NCBI GenBank assembly: GCA_916613615.1
Contig: OU744726.1
Span: forward strand, 19,657,515-19,721,514
Direction: 5' to 3'
DNA length: 64,000 bases
Source: Steromphala cineraria
Taxonomy: Eukaryota; Mollusca; Gastropoda; Trochida; Trochidae
Under the pieces are notes generated by a model. That model was not told where the DNA came from and did not search any database. It saw only the letters and a program-made list of their open reading frames with translations. Shown piece after piece: positions 1 through 12,600 of this stretch. The translations under genes were made by a program, and so were the position numbers. Each line of letters opens with the position of its first letter. Within the stretch, counting starts at the first letter, position 1.

Positions 1-388
1 GGACTGTCAATGGTTAAAATAGTAGATCAAGGTATTTTGTAAGGGTTAAGCTGTTACCTATTCAAAGGATATCTAGTTTCACCTTCTTTCTTGCCATTTA
101 TTTTAATAATGGAATGGGTTTTAACCTATTTAAGGCACTTTGATCTGCCTTTAGTTGTGATAATAGCCTTTGAATCTGTCAAGTATTAACATTAACATTA
201 GCATGCCAGGATAGGTCATTGAGACATGATTAACTCTGATAATTACCATGTGAATACAAATGAACTTCCCAGGCATTCAAAATTACTGCTTTCTGTTATT
301 ATACACCCAGTTGAAGTCGGCAGCAAGGAGTTGGTGAGGGTATTTCTTTCAATAAAAAAAAGATTAATTGATTCATTTCTCATTACAG
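1..388 (+). other. Intron of CCDC146, no coding signal
   Basis: AT-rich sequence upstream of the first recognisable coding exon. No conserved coding segment is visible. It ends in a polypyrimidine tract and the CAG acceptor at 386-388, so it is read as the intron that enters the window from the left. Upstream CCDC146 exons lie outside the window. Confidence 0.7.
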
Positions 389-2812
389 AGGTATTAAGCT
401 GATTGAAAGGAATGAGGAGGTCTGCATATTCTATGAGAAGGTTAACATCCAAGGTGAGCAAAACCCTATTTGAAAATATTGCACTAATCATATATATATA
501 AATTTATCAGATTGATATGCAGAATTTGTTCAGGATTATTTCACACATTTCGCTGCCAGACACCCCTAATTTCATCTTGACTATAGGGTAATGAGGTAGC
601 TGTTACATGAGTGAACTCCAGTCACATGACACACTCTATCTTCTCTTGTAGACCAGATGGTGCGTAACGGCGAAGTCGAGCTGAAGGCGAGGGAGGAGGA
701 GATCCGATTCCTCAAGATGCAGCTGAATGAGGACAAGAGGAGCAGAGATGTCATGAGGAAGATGGAGCCCAACAAGAGAGCTTTCGAACAGGAGCTCGTC
801 ACTCTTCAGATCCAGGTTTGTACAAGCAACATGATTCTTCACAACTTGCATGAAAGATTCAGTCTTTGACAATTCTCTGAAGTGCGGGCTAATTCTTCAA
901 AGAACTTGGACATTTTAGAAATTGGTATTTTTTTCACTTCACCCTGTTTCTCCTTGGCAGGTTTGTCACTTACATATCTTCTTTCTCTTTTTTATGTGTC
1001 ACTTGCTCGGAAACGACATCAGTATTAACGAAACGTTGCCAACTTGAATAAAGAAGTTGTATATCCATGATATTGCTTTCATCATTCAACTTCAAGAATG
1101 TCCATCTGAGAAGAAACTTACTCTAGCAAACTAATCAAATGTCTTTCTCTCTGTTACAGTTGCAGCAGTGTCAGGACCGTATGTTGGAGTTGGAGAAATC
1201 TCTCGAGAACCCGTATGACACGTCCCGAGTCCGATATCTGGATGGCAATGATCCTACACCTGCAGAAATACAGTCCAAGGTGGAAGAGGTAAGAAAACCT
1301 TTCAAATGATGTATTGTGGAGAAGGAATATGTATTGAAGCAGACACAAATGACATTAAAATGCAGTTATAAATCACTTTTTAATTCAGAAACAAATGTTT
1401 ATCTTTTTTTTCAGTTTAGCCGTGTTTTCAGTTTCATTGTGTTAACATCTTAGCATCCTTCTTTAAATTACATTAATTAGACTTACCCCGGTAACTCTTT
1501 TTACTTAATGAAAAACAGTAGACAGATTTGGTTCAATAAGGGTAATGCCAGTAGTGCCTTCATACATTGAATAGACCACCGTATAAATATTGTCAAAACA
1601 TCGTAAGTGTAACCAATCAAGTTTCAATGTTGTTGTCCACTTCTCTCCAGCTGGAGATGAGACTGGCTGAGAAGGAAGAACAGCTGCTGGAGAAGGATCT
1701 CATTTTCGATCAAGTCAACCGTCTTGCAGATCGTATTAGAGGCAAGGCGGAAACAGGGAAAGAAGATACATTAGATTTAGCTAAGAAGGTGATGATTTGT
1801 GTTTATATATACATTTTAATGTCCAAACAGATGAAAGATGTGAATGTTGAATTATTATTAATGTCCAATTGAAGAAGAGTGTTATTAAAATAAATTATTT
1901 GCAATTTGCATTGGAAACAAATTTCAATATTCATGACCAAACTTACTTATGAAAAAAAGTTGGGTGTTAATACATGAAATTAACTAAAGAACTGATGTCA
2001 TCTGCAGGTGAACGATGTCCAGTCGAGGATCAAGGAGACAACAAGGAAGATGATGGCGCTAGTGTCTGAGCTCTCAATGAACCAGGCCAATGCGATGAAG
2101 CTCCAACAGAGCCTGAGGACGAAGGAGGCGGACTTGGAGCAGTGTTACATGCGCATGGAGAAGGGAGAGCCCCCTAGTGAGGAACTTGAACATGAGTGGC
2201 TACGGCTTATCCGTGATGAGATGCGGCGAATACAGGACAAGGATGATCGGAGAGCTGTGAGTAGCCATCTTGCTTTTGGTTAATCCCTGCACCTGTATGC
2301 ATATTTTGGTTATTTTCATCATGAGACGCTGTTCATTCTGATAATTCTGGGTGTTTTGGGAACAATTTCTGATTGTGCATGATATTGCAATAATCAAAAG
2401 AGTAAAAATAATGGATAAGGAAACCTTTTTTTAAACTAATTTGAGTAACGCTTTTAACAAATTGTATTCATAATTATCTCCCTTGCCCAATCAGGTTTGG
2501 AATGAAACCTATCTATTATCTTTCTGATGGGAAAAGATGCAGACCTCTTATTTAAAAAAATTCTATTTGATAACTTTTATTTAACATATCATTCTGTTAT
2601 ATTACCAGGCTGAGGAAGAAGAAGAGCAGTACAAACTTGCCGGTGGTCTCTACACTACAGCGGAACCTCGTCCCAACGCCTACATCCCAGATGACGATAG
2701 TGAACTGCCTATTCCCAGACCCTACGGATCACACGCGCCTTTCAAGCCTAATGAAGCAGGCTCCACCATGCGGCATATTAGAAAACCTGTCCCGAAACCA
2801 ATTGAAATTTAA
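389..2812 (+). CDS. CCDC146: Coiled-coil domain-containing protein 146, C-terminal part (six exons)
   Basis: Coding exons 389-453, 652-815, 1160-1288, 1651-1788, 2008-2256 and 2609-2812 (stop TAA 2810-2812) join in phase with GT/AG borders and give about 315 residues; the human protein is about 955 aa, so the 5' two thirds lie left of the window. The product is charged and heptad-rich throughout, as expected for a long coiled coil. Recognisable family blocks are [12 protein letters not shown] in the first exon, [14 protein letters not shown] text (here [16 protein letters not shown]) in the fourth, [11 protein letters not shown] in the fifth, and the C-terminal [15 protein letters not shown] and [14 protein letters not shown] in the last. 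The family localises to centrioles and to sperm flagellar or other microtubules and is needed for sperm flagellum formation in mammals. The C-terminal block is close to word-for-word conserved with vertebrates, which makes the name secure. Nothing is broken in the visible part. Confidence 0.93.
1000..1072 (+). repeat. Interspersed repeat fragment with AATAAAGAAGTTG core
   Basis: In a CCDC146 intron. It shares the block around GAAACGTTGC and AATAAAGAAGTTG..ATCCAT with 7861-7925 (other strand) and 63290-63345. Three scattered copies in 64 kb point to an interspersed family. The class is unknown; the conserved block may be a retroposon tail. Confidence 0.5.
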
Positions 2813-4759
2813 ATCGATTTTGTTCATAATTTTTTTATTTTAATTTTTGGAATGAATGTTTGGTGCTGTAAATGGATTTGTTTAGCATAATTGTTAGTAA
2901 TCAGGATATAACTTTTGAAACAATTCGGTCAAATGATATAACATTATTGAAATGTGTTCAACATACTATTGTTTTCGTAAATGAAAAATGACAGCTGTAG
3001 AAATATTATGTTTGACAGATAATTATCAATTTCCATTCTTTGTTTTTACCTAGTACATGCGTAAGTTATTGTATATAATGTACATTGTTTCATGTTAGAT
3101 TTTAATTCTAGAGTCAATATGGTAAATGGATAGTACCTTTGTTTCTGAATTTATTTTGGAAGTTTGATGAAATTCAATATCACTTTGAAGAAGTACACAA
3201 GTAATGAAAAAGTTAATGACAATTTTATGACAGAATACTTGAAAATATGACATTTACAATTCAAGAGAATTCTCACTCAAATTGTAAAGAACAGTGTTTG
3301 CTTTTCCTGTACAAAATGATTTGTCATTTCTATGTGGTGTAATGTAATGATGTAAAATATCACCAGTATTACCCTAAATAGTGTATACATGTGTATCAAT
3401 TATACTGATTTTAAAGACAAAGCCAAAAACCTTGCAACTGCTCACTGCTTAATTTTATGCAAAACTGTGATGTCAAAAGAAGTCAATCATTTTCCGTTGA
3501 TCAAATAATGAGGAATCACCTCCACTAAACCCTACAATAGAAAGGTTAACTGTATCCCAATACCAATCAACTATGATTTCCTTTTACTCTTAAATCAAAG
3601 GAACTTGCCAGGATTTACATACCAGTCTCAATCATTGGCTAATTTAAGCCCTGCTGCGCTCTCCAACTATACTGTGCCAGCTCTTTTGTGTACTGCACCT
3701 CAACTTCAAACAGGTTCCTATGAGAGCAGTGCACATTAACCATGAATTTTGGTTTAAAGTAGCAAGGCCTGAAACAGCCGGGGACTGAAATTGACTCAAT
3801 ACTTATAGGAGAAATAGGAATAGGAAAATGTTTAGAAGTGGATCCAGGCATAGGCAGCTACTGATAAATCTATGACCTTATGCTCCCACTTGTTAAAGAA
3901 AGGGAAATTTCGGAAAATATGAAGCGAGCAAATGAACAATATTTGAGGAGAATAAATAATTATGTTCACTTATATAAGTGTCTGGCTTGTCACAATGTCA
4001 ATCACTTACCCGTCAATCTTCCCTCTGTGCCTCCAACCTTTGTCAGCATTACAACCCCTGCTTCCCCCTCTCTACCAAAACCATTGTTGTTTTAATTGTT
4101 GGTCAAATCTGTGATCCCTGTTTATATATATATTTATAAAATGTTTTAATGTTTTTGATATTTTTTAGGTATATTTTGTGTACCATTCCACTGTTGTGTG
4201 TACCTGAAGTCTGAAAAATGTCATTTAGGAAGGTAAAAGTCAAAGGTCAAGTCAAAATATTCAATTATATGTTAAATAATTGGTACAAATGTCATATGTG
4301 TGGTGTGTCATGTATGACTTTGAAGCAAGATTGAAGTCATGGTAGTAAATAAAAAATTGTGAAAAATAAATCTGTATGATTATTTTGCAATCTGTTTAAG
4401 ACAATTCCTTTTACTATCAATATGCAAATTTGAATAAAATGTTAACCTATTTATTTGGTGTTTGTTGTCATGTATGTCTTCAATGATTTGGATGAAATAA
4501 AATTACTTAGATAATATTACCAAAAAAATGTAACCCAAAGAAATCCAATGAACATAAAAATCAAGATCTGGGCCTATTGTTCTGCATATCTCTGAAACTA
4601 AAAGGGGTCCTCATAACCCAATGTAGAGTCCCAGACTTAGGAGGGGGCAGTAGCTGTTTGAACTACAGGATACCGACGAATTAGTTTGGCTCAACGTTAT
4701 AAAGGTAAAGGATAAAAGGCATGGTATCCGTCATCAATCAAACACATTTAAGAAGAGGA

Positions 4760-4894
4760 GCAGGTGACTATTAAAGCTCAAGGGATAATTTGTTGAGTTG
4801 CTCTTGTGAGCACCAGTTAATCAAATGGTTTAATGAAGGTGCTCAGAAGAGTGCCAAGAAGCAACAAATTAAACCCTTGAAAAGTCACCTGTTG
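4760..4894. mobile_element. Small fold-back (MITE-like) element
   Basis: The outer arms CAGGTGACT...CAAGGG..AATTTGTTG and CAACAAATT..CCCTTG...AGTCACCTG are inverted copies about 40 bp long, with mismatches. A second inner pair, GTGAGCACC and GGTGCTC, sits near the centre. The whole folds into a long imperfect hairpin. It has no coding capacity. Size and symmetry suit a non-autonomous DNA element; no clear target-site duplication was recognised. Confidence 0.55.
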
Positions 4895-4914
4895 CTTTTC
4901 AAGTGTTTGACCTT

Positions 4915-5350
4915 CCTCATTCCTTCTCCCACATTAATTAGTAATCTGAGAAGGGATAGCAAATGACGTTTCTACTCAATTCCTTACTTTCTTTTACCCA
5001 TTGAGTCAGTCCTTCTCATTAACTTTTGCATCCTTCATGTCATTGAGAAGGAATTGGAATGTCTATTCTTTTCTTAAACTATTGCTGACTATATTATTCA
5101 AGTCAGCCCTTCTCATTAATTTTTGCGTCCGTCATGTTATTGAAAAGGATTAGGAAAAGGCTTTTTACTACTCTATTCTTTTCTTTCTAATACGCATTCT
5201 ATTCTTAGAGTCAGGCAATCTCAGTAACTTTGCAGCCTTCATGTCATTGAGGAGGAATACTGGAAATGACTTCTCTACTCTATTTTTTTCTTTGTATTAC
5301 GCATCTATTCTTTGAGTCAGTCCATCTCAGTACCTTCATGTCATGAGTGT
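4915..5350. repeat. Degenerate minisatellite, about 105 bp period, about four units
   Basis: Units begin with GAGTCAG(T/C)CC or GAGTCAGGCA near 5003, 5103, 5210 and 5316. Each contains a CTTCATGTCATTGAGAAGGA-like segment and a CTCTATTCTTTTCTTT-like segment. A partial unit precedes them from about 4915. Units differ by substitutions and small indels, so the array is not recent. Confidence 0.65.
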
Positions 5351-6574
5351 TCAGATGTAGAGAGCACTGACTCAGGGTTTAACATCTGTGTACCAGGATT
5401 GATAATTTTCTACAAATACATTAAAAACATAAAAGGCTTCTTCAAATGTTTCTTTGTTTTATTTGATTGCCATCACCCCATCCCCTATTAAATACTAGAA
5501 TAAAGTAAACAGATTCTGCAAAGTCTTTGATTTTACAACACTCATTGAAGCACTCCTAAAATATACCAAATTTGCCTGAAAATAACCCTGTTATATTACA
5601 TACATGACCAAATTGATTGCTAGCTGTTATATTTGTTTGTCATAACTCAGTAACCAGTTGCATGAGACTGTTAAACAAGCTGCAGTTTCTTGGTGAGAAA
5701 ATCAGAATGCTAATACATAAAAAGGTTGCATTTGTTGATAGTTTTACGATCAGAGACATTGTTTTGACGTCGGCTTCTAATCAGTTACCTTTACAAGGGG
5801 AATACAGATTGTCTTTCACCTGTGCATTGGGCATTAATGCATCTGATTAATGAGACAGATTCCAGATATGCTAGACAATATTTAATAAAATAGAAATATC
5901 ATAACATCTCATAATTAAGTCATTTGTTTTTGATATTCAATGATGATATAATCCATTTGCAAACAAATAATGATGATTTTAGTATGACTGAAAAGTCAAA
6001 AATATATTATAAAATGAACATTTCTGACCAGTGACAACAGTTTGATAAGAAGTGTTTATTTATTTAAATTAATGTGTGCAAAAGTTTATGTTCTCTTGTT
6101 GATGAAAATCAACATTATTCAGCCACAAAGATAAAGAATTTGAAAAAAAAAAGAATATTGTAACAAATACTTGTCAACAGAAAACTGTATTTATTTAATT
6201 TTGTACATACAAAGTACACCTGTACATTGTTTAACACGTCAGATTGCTTTTAAAAATACCAATATCATAATAACTGTCAAAACAGCATTAAAGAAGACAT
6301 GAAATCTAATGTAATAATTATCATCTAAATGGGGACTTTAGTAAGTCTACCAACATGATGCAAGCGCTAGAAAGGGGATAGATCATTGTCAGCATTACAA
6401 CTTGGAAATTTAACGATTAGACATGGATATTTAAAGAAAATAATATTAAGCCGGAACTATTATAGATATATAAAATATTTATTACATCAATTTTGTAATT
6501 TTATCTCAACAATTATTTCTAAATATTTCCTTGCATAGGTGTGCAATTTCTGCTCCCTTCCAAATCTTCCTTAA

Positions 6575-6586
6575 TGCGCATGCGCC
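6575..6586. promoter_or_regulatory. NRF1-type palindrome in SARS1 promoter
   Basis: TGCGCATGCGCC lies about 80 bp upstream of the SARS1 start codon. It fits the known NRF1 consensus YGCGCAYGCGCR apart from its last base, and it is one of the few CpG-bearing palindromes in this AT-rich window. NRF1 sites are typical of TATA-less promoters of housekeeping genes. Binding itself is inferred. Confidence 0.55.
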
Positions 6587-6667
6587 CAAGAATCCACGTT
6601 GGGTACCGGTGTAAGGAAAGAGGGAAGTTAGAGGCGAAGTCGTTGTCGACATTATATTGTTGTCAAA

Positions 6668-9600
6668 ATGGTGTTGGATATTGAACTTTTCCGTGCTGAT
6701 AAAGGCGGAAATCCCGATAAGATCAAGGAAAATCAAGCTAAACGATTCAAAGACGTAACTTTGGTTGACAAAGTGGTCGAACACGACACAGCATGGAGAA
6801 AATGTAAGTTGATGTTTTCATGTATTTTGACACATGGCACCGATGGGGAAGGCCATAAATTAATTTTAGTGTTCACATTTGACAGTTTTAGTGTTTTTGA
6901 GTCAGAGTTAATGATATATTGATGTTACATTTTATATATTCTAATTAATATAAATACCTTTCATCAAGTTGCATCACCTTATAAATTTTAATTTGGCCTC
7001 TTACCAAATGAACTAATTTATTTTTACATAAATGTAAATCCTTGAATAAATATTAAAAAATGAATATTCTCCAGTAGGCTTAGTTACAATCTCCAATGTG
7101 TCCATAAAAAATAATTCAAGTTGTCAGACTTGTAGGTTGTTTTATTTGTTTAGGCCTATTTGAATGAAAATGTGTTGTTTTTTTTTGTTTTTTTTAGTGA
7201 GATTTCGTGCAGATTTGCTGAACAAATTAAAGAACATGGCCAGCAAAGTTATTGGAGAAAAAATGAAGGTATTATTTTAACAATACAAAACTTAATTACT
7301 CCACTTCAGTCATGGACTCTATTTAACTAAAACCATTTGAGATATTCAAGGTTTAAATCATGTCAGGTAATGTTTTTTGAAGTTTTTTTTCGACCTTATG
7401 AATCATGAGTATTGAGATTTGTATGTTATTAAGAGTTTGATGTATTGTTGTACCATTTAACGAAACAATTAAGATCGAACTTTTCTTGAATTTAAAATGA
7501 ATAAAAGAAAAAGAAAGAATTCAATTTTGGAATAAACATTATCAAGTTTTAGAATGTGTTGAATCACAAACAACATTTTGTTTCATCAAATTTACATCGG
7601 GTTAAGACAAAGTAATCATGAATGTTTTATTTTCTTCAATAATAATATTATTCATTTTTCATATTCCTATTATAGAAAAAAGAGGATGTTGGTGAGGAAT
7701 GCCCTGCTCCAGAAGGAATAGTTGCAAATCTAGATGCTCTTACTCAAGAACAGCTCACGGTAAGAGCAGTTACCTTTCTGTCCCTGTTTCTCAGAGATAC
7801 AATTACAGCTCAAGACCATTTTTTTTGCATTTCAAAAAAGCTGTTTAAGAAGAACAAAAAAATATTATGGATAGTCAACTTCTTTATTGCATGAAATGCA
7901 ACGTTTTGGTGTAGATACTAAAACGGGTTTAAACCGTTATCAAGCAATAGATACAGGACATGAAGATGGGGAGTTATATATACATAAATGGATGACAAGT
8001 TTATACAATTGAGAAGTGTGATGTAATTAGACATGAATAAGTTTATGCAAAGAAATAGGTTGATGTACATGGTGGTGATTGATTATTACAGTAAACAATG
8101 CACGAGGAAGCCAAGTGGACATAGTGAGGAATTTATACAATAGAGTAGGTTGATGATGTACAGGTTGGTTGGTTGTTGAAAAAAGCTGTTTGTTTAAAGT
8201 GTTAGAATCAAAATGGTTTGAGTGACAGTCTGATTAATATCAGTTGAGTTTTATGAAAATTAGTTTCATAAAACTAAACTAGTTTAAATTTGATTATGTG
8301 ATTGGTCCACCAATGACTGGGTATCATCTGCACTTAAATGGTAGAAATCAAGCAACCTACGGGGCTGCAGTCAGACAAAGTCGAGAGGATCTTGGACCTT
8401 GGCAAAAGTTGAAATGTTCAATTTTTATTCTTCAGGACTAGATTGATTTTAGTCCAATTATTTGAGTGATGGGTAATTTTTTTGTCAGGTTACAACTTCT
8501 TTGTTTATTTTTCATTGTTTGTTTACTCAGAGCTATTTGTTCATCCTGCCAACTCATAAAATCCATTCCTTTGTGACACTTCGATTTGTTTCCACAGCCA
8601 CTCACAGTGAACCAGATAAAGAAAGTGAGAGTCGCGATTGATGAGGCCATGAAAAAGAACGACTCTGATCTCGCCACAGAAGAGACCCTGAGGAATGAAT
8701 CTCTCAAGGAAATCGGAAACTTGCTCCATGATTCCTGCAAAATCAGCAAAGACGAGGTTTGTGATTTTCTGTAAGATCTTTGATATTCAATTGTCTGTAC
8801 TGTGGAATACACGTTTGATGAAGAAAAATACGAGCAGCATATAATAAATAGAGGATATTATGATAGTGTCCATGGCATACTATGTTTACGATAGAGTGGT
8901 TCCCAATTAAGGGATCTACTGATGTGTAGACACGAGTGTCCTAAACATGGTATGTCATTGGCATGAATATAATATTCTGTATCCCAAAATTAAAGATAAT
9001 ACTCAAAACCTACTTCTCACTATAGGAGGACAAGCTGTCACCAGCCCTGATAGATTGTCACGTCATGAGTTAACTGTGACATCAAAGTATTGTTTATTAA
9101 GTGACGCCATTATGAAAAAGTGATATTTTGCCCTAGGACATCATGATAAAAACAAACCTCAATATGACTGCCATTGTAGGTAATAATTGTTGTTATTCAA
9201 TTTTCACACATAAATGGATATATATTAGGTATCATTTTGCTTTTAATCCCAATTATGACATGAGTGGTTAATATGTGAAAGTGAAAGTTTATTCGTATTC
9301 AAGGCCTCATGGCCAAAAGTACAAAATCGTATGTACATATAATCAGAGAGTGGTTAATACACTGGTTATGAAATGGCATGGTTTTCTGATAATGAAGTTA
9401 CATAAAGATTGTAAGTGCCCTTAAATCATGTGACCTTTGCTTAATAATGTGTCTGATTCCAGGCTGAGAATGAAATAGTGCGGACATTTGGTGACACGGG
9501 AGCTAAGAAGAAGTACTCTCACGTTGACCTAGTGGTGATGGTTGATGGAGTCGACATGGACAGGGGAGCTGTGACGGCCGGAGGCCGAGGATATTACCTC

Positions 9601-12600
9601 AAGGTATTAGCCGTTAGAGTGGCATTCTAAAAGTTGGAAGTGCAAGGGAGATAAAGATATTCTATGGATGAACAACTTTTGTTGTTGTTGTTATTGTAAT
9701 CTCATAATCATACGCATGTGTACAGTGTTTAAAATATAGCCCGTCCGCCAGTCCGTGACTGGCTACTTTTTGCCAGGACTGGTTCCTTTTTTGGTCAGGA
9801 CTGGTAACTTTTCAATTTGTTTCTTTATTTTCCCCTTTAGAATTTACCAATTAATTTTCAGGACAGGCTAGGTTTCAAATCTATGTTATACACTGATGTG
9901 TATCTTGTGTATGAATTAATGAATGGATAGATTTCTTTTGAAATTATTGATATCATTTCTGAGAAAAAAGCGTTAATAAAGATGAGAACAGAGGTAGATA
10001 TGACATGAATTTGAAAATCAGTGCACAATCAGGTAATTAAAAGCTCCACTGGAAATTCTGAAGTTGACCTCTAGGAGTTCATTGTTAGTAAGTTACAGTT
10101 GAGCCATTAACTACCTCCTAGCGATATGTTGACCAATTATTTATTTGACCAATATCTCAATATTCAAGCAATAACTATTCATGTTGCAGGGCCCCCTTGT
10201 GTTTCTAGAGCAGGCCCTGATCAACCATGCGATGCAGATGCTGGTGGTGAGAGGGTTCACGACCCTGTACACACCCTTCTTTATGAGGAAGGAGGTCATG
10301 CAGGAGGTCGCTCAACTCTCTCAGTTTGATGATGAACTATACAAGGTAGCGTGATTATGTTGATTATAAAATAGTGGTCTAGTTTTACCACCCCTTTCTT
10401 AAATGACTTTGTGAAAAAAGTATAAATGAATCGCTGATGTTCCAACATTTGTAGCATGTTCTAGTCGACTGGTAGCACCTGTCAATGACAATCATAAGTT
10501 ATCTTCAGTTAACATTATGTGTTACTTATTGCTCGTGAAATGACATTGAAATAAGAGGATAGTGATTGAATTCAGAGGTTTTTGAAAAATTTACCAAACA
10601 TGTTTTCAAAGGTCTCAATGACCTCAAAATTAGTTTTCCTCATTGTTCACTGTCTTGTATTTGAAAGGGCTCACATTGGGCATCACATTGATGTTGAGTG
10701 ATGTATTTGAGTTAATCATCACTCAATGAATACTAGTTCACAGCCTTGCGCTGATGACTGAAATGTCGCTTAAGTGACGCAACTCCAACTCACTCACTCC
10801 CCAAAGTCTCTGCCTTGTCACTGATTAAACATTTTTCAATTTTATGCTTCTTCCTTTAACCAGGTGATCAGCAAGAGCAGCGAGAAGCAAGAGGAAGGAG
10901 GGGTTGACGAGAAATACTTGATAGCGACCTCAGAACAACCAATCGCAGCCTTCCATCGAGACGAGTGGATCCCCACGGAAAGCCTGCCAATCAAATACTG
11001 CGGCTACTCCACATGCTTCAGACAAGAGGTTGGATCACATGGTCGTGACACTCGCGGGATATTCAGAGTGCATCAGTTTGAAAAGGTTAGTTTTGTATCA
11101 CAAGCACTTTGGGCATGGGTAATTCTCATATACTATACTATGTATAACAAAGCTTTTCAAACAGCATTTAGATTCCCAAAATAAACATATTTAAACATAT
11201 TCTTTTGGTGACATCAGTTGTAGTTAACAGGCTGTAATGTGTTCCCAAATGCCTAAGTATTGCATCATGCAAGTTTAAGGCTTCACGACAAGATGGAAGT
11301 GTCAAAAGTAGCATCAATACGTCGCGACCCCCTCTCTCATTTGTCTATATGCCCAATTAAACCAATCACACCAAAATTGACCAATGAGAGAGGCACATTC
11401 TTCATGCTCAATTTTCAAGGAAAAATTTATTTTGTTGTTATTTCAGTTTGAAGCATTCGTGTTTCTACATCAAACCAATCTTTACCTAGCCAAGGCTGAT
11501 TTAATGCAATATTAATCGAACAGAGTGTCAAGTGAATTGCTTCACCTTGTTTTAATATGATTTATGATAAAAAGGCTTACAGAATAAAGGCAAGATTGAA
11601 TGTTTTCCAGGTGGAACAGTTCTGTATAACCTCACCACAAGACAACAAGTCATGGGAACTCTTTGAGGAGATGATTAAGAACGCTGAGGATTTCACACAA
11701 TCACTGGGCATCCCCTACCAGGTTGTCAACATTGTTTCAGGTATATATATATAGTTTCAGCCCTTATGAGGATGAACTGTTTGAGTGGCATTTAAAAAGT
11801 TTATGGTAATTCTGACTACTAGTTCAGTACAAGATTTTATGGATATCCTTATGAAGATTTGTGAAAATTTTCAATAATTTTTGTTGGTTTTGAAATGTCA
11901 TAAAACACCATGGTAGTTTTGAAATGTGAAATCAATGCAAACACAAGGACTGGATAGATACAGAAATTTCATCAAATTGGACAAGCTGCTAATGGCTGAA
12001 ATATTGCTCAAGCTGCATTGAACAATAACTCACTCATTCAAATCAGAAATCGAAGGTCTAAGAACAAATTTAGTCATAACAATTGTTTTTGTTGAATTTT
12101 ACTCCCAAAAAAATATCAAGAGTTTAGCAATAAACAGGTTCACAGCAGATTTAAACAAACAAAAAAACAAGGTAAAAGTAGCCTTGTGTAGACTTTTAAC
12201 ATCTCTCCTGATTCCAGGCGAGTTGAACAACGCTGCTGCCAAGAAGCTGGACCTGGAAGCCTGGTTCCCAGGATCCAACTCCTACCGGGAACTGGTCTCG
12301 TGTTCAAACTGTACAGACTACCAGTCTCGCAGACTCAAGATCCGCTTCGGGCAGACCAAGAAGATGAACCAAGAGGTAATTTTGGATTGAAATTTGTTAT
12401 TTTGTAATCTAAAATGTATTTAAAGTGTCTTTTATTTCTTGCAATTCTTCAAATGGTTTAGAAATGTGTGTTAACATAGCATTTTATCCTATATAGGATC
12501 CTTATTTATGTCTAGCAAATTTTAAAAACAACTTTATATGTTTCTGGGGGGGAAACTATGTTCAACTTGTTGGCAATGATTGTTGTGAAAACTCTGTTGA

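Larger units (their letters stand above)
2813..6667. other. Intergenic: CCDC146 3' flank and SARS1 upstream region
   Basis: About 3.9 kb between two genes on the same strand. It starts with the CCDC146 3' UTR; the first AATAAA after the stop is at 3951-3956, and others occur at about 4346-4500, so the transcript end is not fixed. The middle holds a fold-back element (4760-4894) and a minisatellite (about 4915-5350). Short open frames at 3639-3851, 3880-4095 and 5617-5850 show no conserved protein text and are taken as chance. The last 100 bp are GC-richer and form the SARS1 promoter. Confidence 0.6.

Noticed and set aside
8438..8812. 124-codon minus-strand frame
   Set aside because: Antisense to SARS1 exon 4, which is coding on the plus strand with intact splice sites.
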